Shown: positions 33,038 through 43,326 of the stretch, piece by piece
Layout of the letters: the number at the start of each line of letters is the position of its first letter
How positions within the stretch are numbered: position 1 is the first letter of the stretch
Assembly (NCBI GenBank): GCA_033296885.1
Contig: MU863882.1
Coordinates: 248,001 to 312,000, forward strand
DNA from: Triangularia verruculosa
Lineage: Eukaryota; Ascomycota; Sordariomycetes; Sordariales; Podosporaceae
Length of the DNA stretch: 64,000 nucleotides
Direction of reading: 5' to 3'
Position numbers and translations under genes: made by a program
The notes under the pieces: generated by a model
What the model saw: the letters and a program-made list of their open reading frames with translations, nothing else
Told to the model about the DNA's origin: nothing
Databases searched by the model: none

Positions 33038-36000
33038 CTAGTGTTGACCGTGATATGGATTTTGCTGCTGTTGTGGATATGGCGGCTGTTGATAATGTTG
33101 TTGGTTGTTCGGATACCCCATCAAGCCTTGGGTCTGCTGCATCATAAACTCCACCCCCGGGTTGCCATTCATGTAATCACCATGTCCCAACTGTCTTGTC
33201 CTTGCCTCCACCTGTGACGGTGACAGGCCTGGCATCGCTAATGGCATTGACATTGTCCTCGACACCGGCGATACCGGCCGCTGAGAATCTGATGCGCGAC
33301 GAATCATAGGAATAGGGTGTGACGGCCCTGTCATAGCAAGACCTGCCGCCAGTGCCTCTTGTTGGTATGCAAACGACGATTGTCTTTGCAGCATCTGGAA
33401 CTGGGCAAGCCTATGGTGAGCAGCGTGACTGGTCGACGGGTCGATAATCGGTTGGGAGAACCGGCGAGGTATGTATTGGGACGGTAGCTGAGAGGGCAAC
33501 GCTTGGCTTGCAAGCCGAAGGTGAGGAGGCACTCCTGCCCAGTTTGGAGGAATTTCGTGTGGCGGTAATTGTATGTGTGTAGGTCGAGAAGGCTGCATGA
33601 CAGGTGACGCCAGAACTGTCTGCGGACTCGCCTGAGAAGGCACCATTGGGTTTGCCTGGGAAGGAACTACCGGACTTGAAGGCAAGCCAGATGAGACAGA
33701 GCTTCGCCGTCGCTGCTGCTGCTGTTGGAGCAGATTTCGTTGCGCCGATAGCTGTGAAGTGACCATATTCTGAGGTCTGGCTGGGGATTCAGCGTTAGGT
33801 AACATTGGAGAGGAATGTTGCGTTGTTACTGATCCCCGGCGTGAGCCCGCGTCTGACCCATGACGTGGAGTCGGAGGAGGGTTCATTGTCTGTGGGCTGT
33901 TCGCTGTTGGCATCTGAACCCACTGCATTGCCGGAGACGAAGTAGTTGCTTGCGCAGCCCGTCCTAGGATGATGGCCTGCTGTTGCTCTACCAGAGAGAC
34001 CTCTTCTTGATCTGCTGGCTGCAAAGACTGTCCTCTGATAGTGGCTAGCTCTTGAGCCACCCTGGGGACATCTGGTTGATTGGCTGGCCGAGCAGATCGT
34101 CCTAGAATAATGGCTTGCTGTTGAGCCACCACAGAATCCTCTTGATTCTCTGGTTGTGCAGGTAGCCCGAAGATAAAAGCCTGCTGTTGAGCTACCACAG
34201 AAATCTCTTCCTGATTCGGTGGTTGCGTAGACTGTCTTCGGATAGTCTCTCGCTCTCGAGCCACCAAAGAGACGTCCGATCGACTTTCTGGCTGGGCAGA
34301 GTGCCCTAAAATGATAGCCTCCTGTTGAGCAACCAAATCAAGCCCTTCTTGATTATTCTCAAGCGGAGAAGGCCGCGGACCAACAACCGGCGTAGGCAGC
34401 CCCTGCTGCCTAGGCCAAGCCGATGCTGGCCGCGACAGTAAGACCCCCATCTCTTGTTCGCGGGGAGATGGGTGTGAAAGTAAGTTGGGTGTATGTTCCC
34501 GAGTTATTGTAATGTCCTGTGAGAGCGACGACCTCTGCCGCGGCAGGTTGAGGTTCGGTAAAGTTTCCGACCTTAGAACCGGAGTCGGATATGCCTGTTG
34601 CTGCTGTTGTTCCCCCTGCTGCGGCTTCTTCTGTCCCCCCCGGAGCGCACCCGACTGATGATTCGACCCTGTCTCTGTAAGCGGGTGGCTCGCTCCTCGC
34701 TGGGGAGGGAGAGACGCTGACTGGTTTCTTTGTGACTGGGGTGGAGGCGACGATGCAATACCAGCCTGAGCTTTCTAAGCCCGGCCTGTCACCGACGGCC
34801 GCCGTTGCGGTGGTCCAGAAAGACTGAAACTCGAAGAATGTCTTGGAAAATCGGTGCCGCCCATGACGATATCCGGCTCCCCGGGGGCGTCCTCGCCATC
34901 AAACAGCCCCGGATGCCCCTCCGGCAGCCTCTGAGCACCAAAGCCGTTAACCTTGAAGATATTGACCCGTCCACCATTCGTAGCCGTCGCCAATTGCTCA
35001 TGAAGCCTCGCAAGCTGATACTGCCTCTTGATCGGCGTGAACACCGGCTGCGGGACCACCGGTTGGGGATTCCAGTGAGCCAACGCAGCCATAACCGCCG
35101 CCGTTTCCTCATCGCTATCCACCGCCGCCGCATTGACATCATCATCATCCTCCAACGGCGCATTCGCATCAATCGCCGCCTTTTGCTGCTTCGCCTGGTT
35201 CTTCTTCTGATATGCCAACAGCAGCATATCATACGGCAAACTCCTCCCCGGCACCGCCCTCTTCGCGCTCATACTATGACTCTTGCAGGTGAGCGACCTA
35301 GCACACGGCAGCCCATTAGCCAGCGTAACACCGCACTGCCTCTCCACATCCACCGGCCCCTTCGGCTTCGCAACCTTCCCCTTCGGCTCCTCCTTCTTTT
35401 TCTTCGTCTTCCCCCCCAGCTCCCCATCCGCCTTCCTCTTCTTCCCCCCCATGTCCGTCTTCTTCCCGGCAACCCTCTTCGCCGTCTTCCCCGCCGTCCC
35501 CCCAACCTTGCCACCCCCCTCATCATCATCATCACTATCATCATCCCTCACCCCATTCTCCCCCTCAATCTTCCTCGCCTCCTCCTCCCTCTGCGCTTCC
35601 TTCGCCCTCTCCCTCGCCTCCCTCGCCTCCTTCTTCCTCTGCGCCTTCTCCTTCTTAATCTTCAAGCACCGCGAGATGTGCTCCTTCGCAGCAACCTTTG
35701 TGACGCCTTGCTTGCAGTGCTTGCACGTCTGCAGCTCGGGAACATCGTCAAGCGGCCGGCCGGTGTTGAACGTCTCCCTGCTGTTTTCGTCAAGCTGGTT
35801 CACCACCGGCGTCGGCGACGCAGCGGTGATTTCTTTTGATTTCTTCTTGTCGTCTGTTATTCCTCCCCACCCCCAACACATTAGCAACCCCATCCAACAT
35901 CCCACAAACAAAAACTAAAAAAAAAAAAAGAAAAAACTCACCCTCCACAACCCCCGCCTCCTTCCAACTCCCCGGCTTGAACAGCCTCACCACCGCCTTC

Positions 36001-36269
36001 TTCAATTTAATCCTCCCATCCTTCATCGCATTATTCGTCGTCGTCGTCGTCGTCGTGGTGGTGGATGGTCGCGACGGCGTCATCGACTTCTTATTCAACC
36101 CCGAAGCGACCTTGATCGTATTCGCCTCCTCATCTACACAATTGCATCAAATTCATCAGCATTCCCCCCATTTTTATTTTTTTCATCTCCATAAAATCAA
36201 TCAAACATGCGCTCTGTACGCGTCAGGATTTAATCGCATACCTTTGCGCGAAGAATCCATCATCGCCAT
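33038..36269 (-). CDS. SGF73: SAGA complex subunit Sgf73 (ataxin-7-like) with Gln-rich tail
   Basis: Exons 36269-36242, 36133-35942 and 35853-34793 join in phase (MAMMDSSRK, then DEEANTIKVASG, then DDKKKSKEI). They carry a CX2C-H-C zinc finger (CKHCKQGVTKVAAKEHISRC, about residue 118) and an SCA7 domain (VERQCGVTLANGLPCARSLTCKSH, about 215-270). Sgf73 anchors the Ubp8 deubiquitinating module to SAGA. The frame meets TAG at 34775-34777 (432 aa), yet the same frame is then open for about 570 codons to 33038. A 57-base phase-0 intron (34792-34736, GTGACA to CCCCAG) would remove only that stop and give 992 aa. The tail has six 23-residue repeats, then Gln/Pro/Ser-rich sequence ending in YPQQQQNPYHGQH. 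The alternative is a 432-aa Sgf73 plus a separate 470-aa gene starting at 34450. The core call is firm; the tail junction is inferred. Confidence 0.8.
33925..34339 (-). repeat. Six 23-residue coding repeats in Sgf73-linked tail
   Basis: Six imperfect 69-bp units encode lines such as VAQQEAIILGHSAQPE, VARERETIRRQSTQPP, VAQQQAFIFGLPAQPE, VAQQQAIILGRSARPA, VAQELATIRGQSLQPA and VEQQQAIILGRAAQA. Units 2 and 5 share a TIR-x-QS variant, so the order is A-B-A-A-B-A, indicating a later duplication of a three-unit (207-bp) block. Confidence 0.85.
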
Positions 36270-37067
36270 GTGTGGTTGCAATTGTCTCGTAGTTCGTGTC
36301 GTCAATCAATCAGTCGACCCGAATCAAACATCACCGGGCGGCGGCGGGCAGCACAGGCAGAAAAGTAAAAGAAGACGGAGAAGCAGCGGTGGCGCAAAAC
36401 CCTCGGCAAGCTTTTCCCATTGCCAAAAAAAAAAAAGACGATAATGAGAAAGTTGCTCTTTGTGTTGGAACAAGGTTGACTGAACTGAACTGACTTGACT
36501 CTTGTGGCCCAGTGACACACCCACTTCCGGGCCAGCACCGCGCGCCGCGACGTAAAAGTGGAGACATGCAGATGAATTAAGGTTATCGATAAGCCAACTA
36601 GCGGGGGATGTGCGCGCTCTTTTAGCGGGGCCCCCTCTTCATACATACCCAGATCCTTGGCCTTGGGGACAGCTTCGATATTGACCAGGACATGGAAATC
36701 TGTGGGTATCTCGTGAGATTATCTATGCTACTACCTCCGCTGGACGCTATGAAAATAAAAAAAATAAAAAGGAGATAAAGTAACAAACAAAAACAAAAAC
36801 AGTACCATTGCCTCCACCTCCACCTCATTATCGTGACTCATGATGTACTTGTAGAAAAAACAACCTAGACGAAACCTCGCTTTCTTGCCCTCGCTCCCCA
36901 GTGTATGATACCCCTCTCCTCCTTACTTCTCAATATCATCTCCAGTTTTCCTTATCGGGTGACCGCCCTCATTTTCTGTGCGGTGGCTGTGGCAGCGGTG
37001 GGAGGCGCGGGTCGATACGTGGGAGGCTCAACGCATACGCCTCATCCGGTGACTGTGGCTGCGGCTC
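36270..37067. other. Region between sgf73 start and the Pho85-linked repeats
   Basis: Contains the sgf73 promoter and 5' leader and the 3' UTR of pho85. The segment 36969-37067 is the distal end of the former or read-through Pho85 frame (ends HRK then TGA at 36971-36969). Short A-rich runs lie near 36424 and 36755-36800. No other gene seen. Confidence 0.45.
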
Positions 37068-37427
37068 CTGCGCCTGATAGTTTCCATACACATTCTGACT
37101 CTGCACGGTGTGCTGCTGATATCGCCTATGAGGATGCCATATCGGTTGCTGCGCCTCCTAGACCTGATAGCCTCCATATATATTCTGACTCGGCACAATG
37201 TACTGCTGATATCCCCTATGATTATGCATCATAGGTTGCTGCGGCCCCTACGCCTGGTGGTTTCCATACATATTCCGACTCGGCACGGTGTGCCGCCGAT
37301 ATCCTCTATGAGGATGCATCATCGGTCGCCGCGGCCCCTACGCCTGGTAGTTTCCGTACACATTCTGACTCGGCACGGTGTGCTGCTGATATCCTCTATG
37401 AGGATGCATCATCGGTTGCTGCGGGTG
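37068..37427 (-). repeat. 4 x 90-bp tandem repeat at the Pho85 3' end
   Basis: Four contiguous 90-bp units (37427-37338, 37337-37248, 37247-37158, 37157-37068 on the minus strand). Each translates in the Pho85 frame as about MMHPHRGYQQHTVPSQNVYG plus NYQA. Units 1-3 have TAG after this line, at 37340-37338, 37250-37248 and 37160-37158. Unit 4 has CAG (37070-37068) and stays open for 33 more codons to TGA at 36969. No unit has an indel. Confidence 0.9.
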
Positions 37428-38391
37428 GTGTTGTTGCGGGTGAGCAGGCTGGTGGAACTCGGCAAACCACTCGTGGTTCAGCGCCTCTGCCGCCGAGATG
37501 CGGAGTTCTGGCCGCAGCTGCAGCATCCGCTGAAGGAGGTCAATGCCCTTGTCGTCAATCTGAGGCAGGATGTTACGCAGCGGTTGCGTCGCATACATCT
37601 GCCATGTCGTCTTGTACTCTGGGAACTGCGACAGCCCCGGCCATGTCCTTTCCGTCGGCGTACCCATGATCCTAAAAATCCGGATCGTCTGATCCTCGTT
37701 GGTAGTGCCGGGGAAGAGCGGCCGTCCAGAAAACATCTCTGCCATGATGCAGCCAGCCGACCAGATATCAATGCTCGTGTTGTAGGTCCTACTTCCCAAC
37801 AAAACATCCGGCGCGCGGTACCAGAGCGTGACAACTTCGTTGCTGAAGGTGTTCACGGGAATGCCGAAGGCGCGAGCCAGACCGAAATCGCCCAGCTTCA
37901 GCTGCAGCTTGCTGTTGATCAGCAGATTCTGCGGCTTGAGGTCGCGGTGGAGGACCCTGTTCTCGTGACAGAAGTGAATGCCCTGCAACAACTGCCACAT
38001 GAACGACTTGACTATATGTGGCTTGAGCATCCCACGCTCGCCGTTGTTGTCCATATACTTCTTAAGGTCACCATCCATATACTCAAAGACCAGCATCAGC
38101 TTGTTTTCAGTATGGATGACATCGTGGAGGGCGACGATGTTCTCATGCTTCAACTCCTTCATCAGCGAGATCTCTCTGATCGCCGTGCTAGGGGTACCCT
38201 CTTCCGAGTCGAGGTGGATTTCTTTGAGAGCGACGAGTTCGCCTGTTTGGCGATTGCGGCCTTTGAAAACCTAATCCATAGGTTAGCATAGTCCATACAA
38301 ATGTCAAAGCAGCATGACTCACTGTCGCATATGTACCCTCGCCGAGCTTCTCCAGCTGCTGGAAGGAGCTGTGGTGCCTCTTGTCGTTCAT
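37338..38391 (-). CDS. PHO85: Cyclin-dependent kinase Pho85
   Basis: Two exons, 38391-38323 and 38270-37338, with a 52-base intron (GTGAGT donor, gattAG acceptor), give 333 aa. The kinase core is complete. It has the glycine loop LGEGTYATV (split by the intron), the lysine in ALKEIHL, the PSTAIRE cyclin-binding helix that identifies Pho85/Cdk5-type kinases, HRDLKPQN, DFGLA, and the T-loop ending VVTLWYRAPDVLLG. Pho85 works with several cyclins in phosphate sensing, glycogen metabolism and cell-cycle control. After the kinase domain (about residue 300) comes a His/Gln/Pro tail that is the first unit of the 90-bp repeat array. The TAG stop falls inside that repeat, and the same frame continues beyond it with two more TAGs to 36969. 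Confidence 0.93.
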
Positions 38392-39229
38392 GTTGGCGGT
38401 TTGCTGTTTCGTTGAGCTCGACGTCGGAGTCGGTTCGGAATGAGAAACGACGAAGCGGGCCGTCGGTGGAGGTTGGATGTTCGAAGTGTGGGCGCGGTTG
38501 AAGAGGATACCTCCCGCGGTGGTCGTTTTGCGGAGAGCGCGTTGGTTCTCGGAGGGCGTGCGAGACTGGGCAGACTCGTGAGAAGCCGTTTTGCGGAGCA
38601 AGCAGAGATGCTCTATGCGTCTCTGCAGATCTTGCTGGAGATGGAAGAAAAGCCCAACCTTACGCGCTGCTTGGAAGACCGGAAATCGGTGATGGTCAAG
38701 CAAAATCCCCTGAGTGTTTTAAAGGGATGGGTTGACTAAGGTAGGCAATGTTGCGGGGCGGTGGCTTTGCCCAAGTGTGGTGGTGCAACGGTCAAGTTTT
38801 TGAAATGGGCTCCTCCGAGATGAGATGGACTAGACCAAAAGGCTGATATGTTTGTTTCAAAAAGTCGGACGAAACACTTTCGGCAGGTCATGTCTAGGAA
38901 CTTCAGGCGCAGCAGCGGCTCCAGCATGTGCAGTGCGTGGGCCAACAGCGCCCCGCCATCCGCGCCACCCCACCATTCGGCCGCCCCACTCGCATCTGCC
39001 AAGTCCAGGGCGTCCACGAAGAGGCCTGCTGTTATATAGAAATGGTGAGAACATCCTTCTTCCAAGTGAAGCTTGCCGAAATACGGGAGAGGTGGCGAAT
39101 AAGCCGCTTCTATGAAGGCACACAGTTGTAAATGATCTTATGCCTCATTCCAAGCCATATATAAGTATATACAATAATCCTCTCCCTTGGCCTCCTCGAG
39201 TGCTGTTGTCCCTCATCTCCCCTTGCCCA
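38392..39229. other. Region between pho85 start and the M28 gene 3' end
   Basis: 838 bases containing the pho85 promoter and the 3' UTR of the glutaminyl-cyclase-like gene. A minus-strand frame at 38736-39065 lacks an ATG and a recognisable domain. No gene supported. Confidence 0.5.
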
Positions 39230-40384
39230 CTACGCCTTCCCCTTCCCAACATCCATCCACTCCAACACGAACCCCGTCACCACCAACGCCCAATCCCTCA
39301 ACGTGTCAATATCCAAATGCTCCCCATCATCCTCCATCGTATGCCACACGCTCGGAAACGGCGACGGGATCAAATGCAGCACCGGCGCTCCCCTCGCCAT
39401 AAACGGGACATGATCGTCACCCACAAACCCCTGCCCCTCAAACTGCGTGCTCATCTTCCCCCCTTCCATCAGGAACGGTTCCTTCGGGCTCGTCTTCAAT
39501 ATCCCCATCTGCCTCATCCTTCCCTCGATACTCGCCATCCGCTGATACGCCCAGTGCGTCGACTGAAAGTAACTCGGCACCCTCGGTGACGCACTCCCCA
39601 GTAGATCCAACAGCACAAACAGACTTATCTGTCTCATCGGGTTCTTGAACTTGGACATGGCCGGGTAGGGATTAGCTTCCCAGTGCGCCGCCAGCGATCT
39701 ATTTTCCCCCATCGTTAGCAACCACCACCCCCCATATATCCCATTGTATAAAACTCACCTCGCTCCATAAAGACTGTCCGTATCAGTCCACTGCTTAAAC
39801 GCCTCCTCCCCATCCAGCAACAAAATCTGCACCCCTACATCCTCCCCCTTTTTGCCTTCTCCCCCCTTGCCCCCCTCCTGACCCCCCCACATCTTGACCA
39901 ACTCCTTCTCAATCTCCCTCGCCGTATACATCAAAATCGCACACGGCCCCGCACTGTCCGTCGCCCCTATAAACCCCTTCGGCTCAATCTTGCTGTCGTA
40001 ATGCGCCACCAACGTCAGCAGGCTCGCCTGTCCCGGCCCCCGCTTCTTCGTCCATGGGGGTTCCCTCCGGAGTATAATGTTTTGAAACGGTATCTGCTTG
40101 TCCCCGTGCACCGGCGTCGTGTCGGTGCTATTCTGCCAACTGATCTCCCATTCTGGTAGTTGTTTCTGGAAGAAGTTGATAAAGTGCTGCTGGGCGCGGA
40201 CCTGGCCTGGGGTGCCGGGGACGCGGGTGATGAGCAGCGGGGAGAGGAGCGAGAGGGTCTGGGAGGGGAGGATGTCGAAGTCTGTTGGGAGGGGCGGGTT
40301 GATGGATTTGAGGAGGTCGTCGGGGAGGGGGGTGTAGGCGGCCGAGAGGGAGAGGAGGAGGGTTGTTGTGGCTAGGATGCGCAT
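39230..40384 (-). CDS. Secreted glutaminyl-peptide cyclotransferase-like protein (M28 fold)
   Basis: Two exons, 40384-39759 and 39698-39230 (60-base intron, GTGAGT donor, aaatAG acceptor, phase 2), give 364 aa. The first 16 residues (MRILATTTLLLSLSAA) form a signal peptide. Zinc-site marks of the M28/glutaminyl cyclase fold are present: VAHYDSK then GFIGATDSAGPCA (Asp), LLLDGEEAF (Glu), and GDDHVPF and SVWHTMEDD (His). Glutaminyl cyclases convert N-terminal Gln to pyroglutamate on secretory proteins; yeast YFR018C is similar and uncharacterised. A Lys/Gly-rich insert around residues 170-185 is lineage-specific. Aminopeptidase activity is less likely, because a single zinc site is expected here. 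Confidence 0.9.
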
Positions 40385-41409
40385 CGTGATCGTCGTTGGA
40401 GGGTGGAGGCGATGGTACGGAGTAAAGATAAGGTAGGTAGGTAGGTACGGGTATCGTGGAATGCGCCCGCTATGCGCTGCAACCGCCGGACTGGCTTGAG
40501 CTCGCAGTGTATTTCTATCGCTTCATGCTCTTGTGTCTGTATCCTCCTGGAAAACGACTGGTCGTGGTCGTTCGGCGTCGTCTCTAACCGTGCTGTCGTC
40601 AAGGTGCAATTCAATCAATCAATTCGATCGACGGCAGGGTTGGTCTGATCGCAACCGTAGCTTCAGCCGTGGGTAGCAATTGAACACGAAAAAAGCCACT
40701 ACGCTCGGTACGTATCTGAATAAGCAAGCCACACAATGAAGAAAGAGAGAAATCCGACAGCTTCAAACAACACCTGTCAGCATGGCAATTGGCAGTTTCA
40801 TTGCTTTGTTGGATGTCGCGCCTCAGAAGGCCACACTACACTGCAAACTGAATGCCACCTCCAGCGGCAGCACGGACAAGGTCCCGCCATCCCACCATCG
40901 AAAACCTCCCTAGCTTGTCTTTGACACAGTCGCAACTTGATCTGATTGGTCGGTTGCTTCGGAGCAGGTCCAAGCCCAATGCCGGCCCGTCTGAACCGTG
41001 CAAGCCACCCGGCGCCGATGGCGTTGCATCGGCCCCGCTCCGAAGCACCTCCTTTCGTCGATTTGATTCCCAGACAAAGCACCAGATTTGATTTCGTACC
41101 TATTTGATATCTGTATGCCCCTTCCCATTCCTCTCTTCCCCCATTCCGATCCATCACCCCCCCATTACCGTATCCGAGTTTATAATGCAGCTATAGTATA
41201 ATACAGAAACCACATATAACACCGTCTCCCATGATGTTTAGTTCCCCGTTCTTTTTCTTCTTTGACCAGCCCCCCCCAAAGGCAAAAGAAACACCATGTA
41301 TAAATCCCGGTAATGTCGAAATAATGCAATCGCTCCAATCCATGCAGACGTAAACAGAGAAAGTCCGAGCCCAGTAAAACCAGACAAACATATACAAACC
41401 CCCTCTTGA
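40385..41409. other. Intergenic region, 1 kb
   Basis: Promoter side of the M28 gene and 3' side of the disordered-protein gene. A TAGG repeat near 40431-40446 ((GTAG)n on the plus strand) is the only simple feature. No gene seen. Confidence 0.5.
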
Positions 41410-43326
41410 CTACTCATCATCTTGCTCCTGTCTCCTCCGCTCCATGGCTTCCTCAATAGCCAGCCTCTCTGTGAAGCTCCTCGGCGCAACCGGCACCCCC
41501 TTTGACATCGCCCTGTAGCTTCCCATATCGGCGGCCTCGGCACCACTACGTCCGTCGACACTCCCGACAAAGAAGTGGACATCCTTCAGGCCGGCAATCT
41601 CATCATAGAGCTTGGTATTCTTGATGGGGTTCAGTGAAATTGAGTTGCCCTTGAGGGACCCCACGCTATGACCAAACAACACCGCCGAAGGAGAAACCGG
41701 TGGCAAGCTGGTCGTCCGAGAATGCTTCTTGTTCTCGTCCTCTGGGACAGTTTGCAGGGGTGTTGGCTTTGTTCTCACAGGTCGGCGTGGAATGTAAAGC
41801 TCCACTCCGTCATCGTCGTCGTCATCGTCTTCCGGAAGATACTTTTCGGCTTTTCCGTCCTCGAGGTCTTCAAAATCAAATAGGGGGTCCTCTTTGAGTA
41901 CCTCCTTGTTCCCGTTTGTCTTGGAAGATCCGGATGCCATGGATGTCTGGTTAGTAGAAGAAAACCGAGAAGCGGGTGGCGACTTGAATGGCGTCTGCGC
42001 GCCTGGTGGGGGTGACTTCTTGGTGTTCTTGGGTCGCATCGACAAAAACTCCTCTTCGGATTCGTCGTCGTCGTCAATGTACTGCTCTAGCTCTTCAATC
42101 GGCGAGCCGAGCAAACCACTGACTGGAAAATCTTCCCCTGGGCCGTCGATAGGCCTGGTAGTAGCCTGCGAGTCAACCTTGACGGGAACTGGGGTTGGAG
42201 TGCTGGTCGTCTCTTTCTCCTTCTGACCATTCACCTTCCCAGATTCCTCGTTGTTGTTAACAACAGTCCAAAATGATCCTTCTTCTAATGGGCTGCGGGT
42301 AAGTGCTTGCAGTGCTTGGGTTGAAGAAACCTTTTTAGGTCTTGGGAGCAAGTCTTCCTCTCCTTCAACGTCGAGAAGCGACGTTCCAGTGTATTCTTCT
42401 TCTGGCTCGGTTGACTCATGCTCTTTTACAGTCGCAGCCGAGGTGGCTGACGCTTCGACAGCAGGCAGAAGTTCAGCCTTGGGCTTCTCGGCCTCGTCAT
42501 CCACCACAGCCATAGCCACGATGCTGGCTGCCTGCTGCGGGGAAGATGATGGAAACACCTCTTCTCCTGAAAAGTCGAAGCGCACCCGTCTTGGGCTGAC
42601 TGCACCTTTCACGGAGCTTGAACTCCTACGCAGTGCACTTCTGCGCACCTTGGATTCACTGCTTGAGGACTCAACTGACGACGTGGATCGGTCGGTCAGT
42701 CGTCTAATCGGATCCGGCCTACCCTCAACAGGGGCCTCGGGCTTCTTGATTTCCTCCACCTTCTTGACGTTGTCGACCGACAGAGGGGCTGGTTGCTGCA
42801 GTTGCTCTGGTTGTTGTTGCTGCGGTTGCTGTTGTTGCGGCGGCTGCTGCTGCTGCTGCTGGACAATTGGGACCGATACCGGCGATGTCGGTGGTGATCG
42901 ATGAGAGGAGCGCTCATTGCTCTCAAGTAGTGGCAGGTATGTTGGCGTAAAGACACCCTGAAACTCCTTCTCTCGCTCGTGCGGATCCCGGGGATCCTCT
43001 TTCGGCACGCCAGATGTGTGGGGGAGAACCGGGGGAGGCGACTTGCGGCCCTTCCGCACTGGGGTCTTGAGATCTGTAGCGGGCGAGTCGGCCATGTCGT
43101 GGCTGCTTCTACTCAGAGCCGGGTACCTGGATATTGACTCAGCGATGACTCGCGACACTTGGCTGGAGACGTCGTCTGGGTATGCCTTGAGACAGTCCTC
43201 CATGTGCCTGTGAAACTCGGCCAGCATGTCGCGCTGGTACGCGGCTACCTTGCCGTCTAGCTCAGCGAGCTTGTCGTGCAGCTCCGACACGAGCCTCGCA
43301 GCGTCGTCCATTGTCAACGCGACCAT
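41410..43326 (-). CDS. Large disordered protein with N-terminal coiled coil, unknown function
   Basis: Single exon, 638 aa from ATG 43326; a second ATG five codons on (43311) is also possible, and upstream in frame there is only TTG. Residues 1-60 form a likely coiled coil (LVSELHDKLAELDGKVAAYQRDMLAEFHRHMEDCL). A polyglutamine/proline stretch lies near residues 165-190, and acidic runs (EDDDDDDDG) near 535. The last 80 residues are the most protein-like and probably the conserved part: KLYDEIAGLKDVHFFVGSVDG, then APRSFTERLAIEEAMERRRQE. I do not recognise a named family. The Ser/Pro/Glu-rich middle suggests heavy phosphorylation. Confidence 0.8.
   Translation of the reverse strand: MVALTMDDAARLVSELHDKLAELDGKVAAYQRDMLAEFHRHMEDCLKAYPDDVSSQVSRVIAESISRYPALSRSSHDMADSPATDLKTPVRKGRKSPPPVLPHTSGVPKEDPRDPHEREKEFQGVFTPTYLPLLESNERSSHRSPPTSPVSVPIVQQQQQQPPQQQQPQQQQPEQLQQPAPLSVDNVKKVEEIKKPEAPVEGRPDPIRRLTDRSTSSVESSSSESKVRRSALRRSSSSVKGAVSPRRVRFDFSGEEVFPSSSPQQAASIVAMAVVDDEAEKPKAELLPAVEASATSAATVKEHESTEPEEEYTGTSLLDVEGEEDLLPRPKKVSSTQALQALTRSPLEEGSFWTVVNNNEESGKVNGQKEKETTSTPTPVPVKVDSQATTRPIDGPGEDFPVSGLLGSPIEELEQYIDDDDESEEEFLSMRPKNTKKSPPPGAQTPFKSPPASRFSSTNQTSMASGSSKTNGNKEVLKEDPLFDFEDLEDGKAEKYLPEDDDDDDDGVELYIPRRPVRTKPTPLQTVPEDENKKHSRTTSLPPVSPSAVLFGHSVGSLKGNSISLNPIKNTKLYDEIAGLKDVHFFVGSVDGRSGAEAADMGSYRAMSKGVPVAPRSFTERLAIEEAMERRRQEQDDE

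Noticed and set aside
34805..35918. Two plus-strand frames of 211-344 codons
   Set aside because: Antisense to the Lys/Glu/Asp-rich part of Sgf73, giving Leu/Pro/Phe/Ser-rich nonsense.
37110..38291. 393-codon plus-strand frame over the kinase gene
   Set aside because: It is antisense to the complete Pho85 kinase domain and to the 90-bp repeats; its length comes from codon bias of the real gene.
38736..39065. 109-codon minus-strand frame after pho85
   Set aside because: Begins at TTG, no family resemblance; treated as intergenic.
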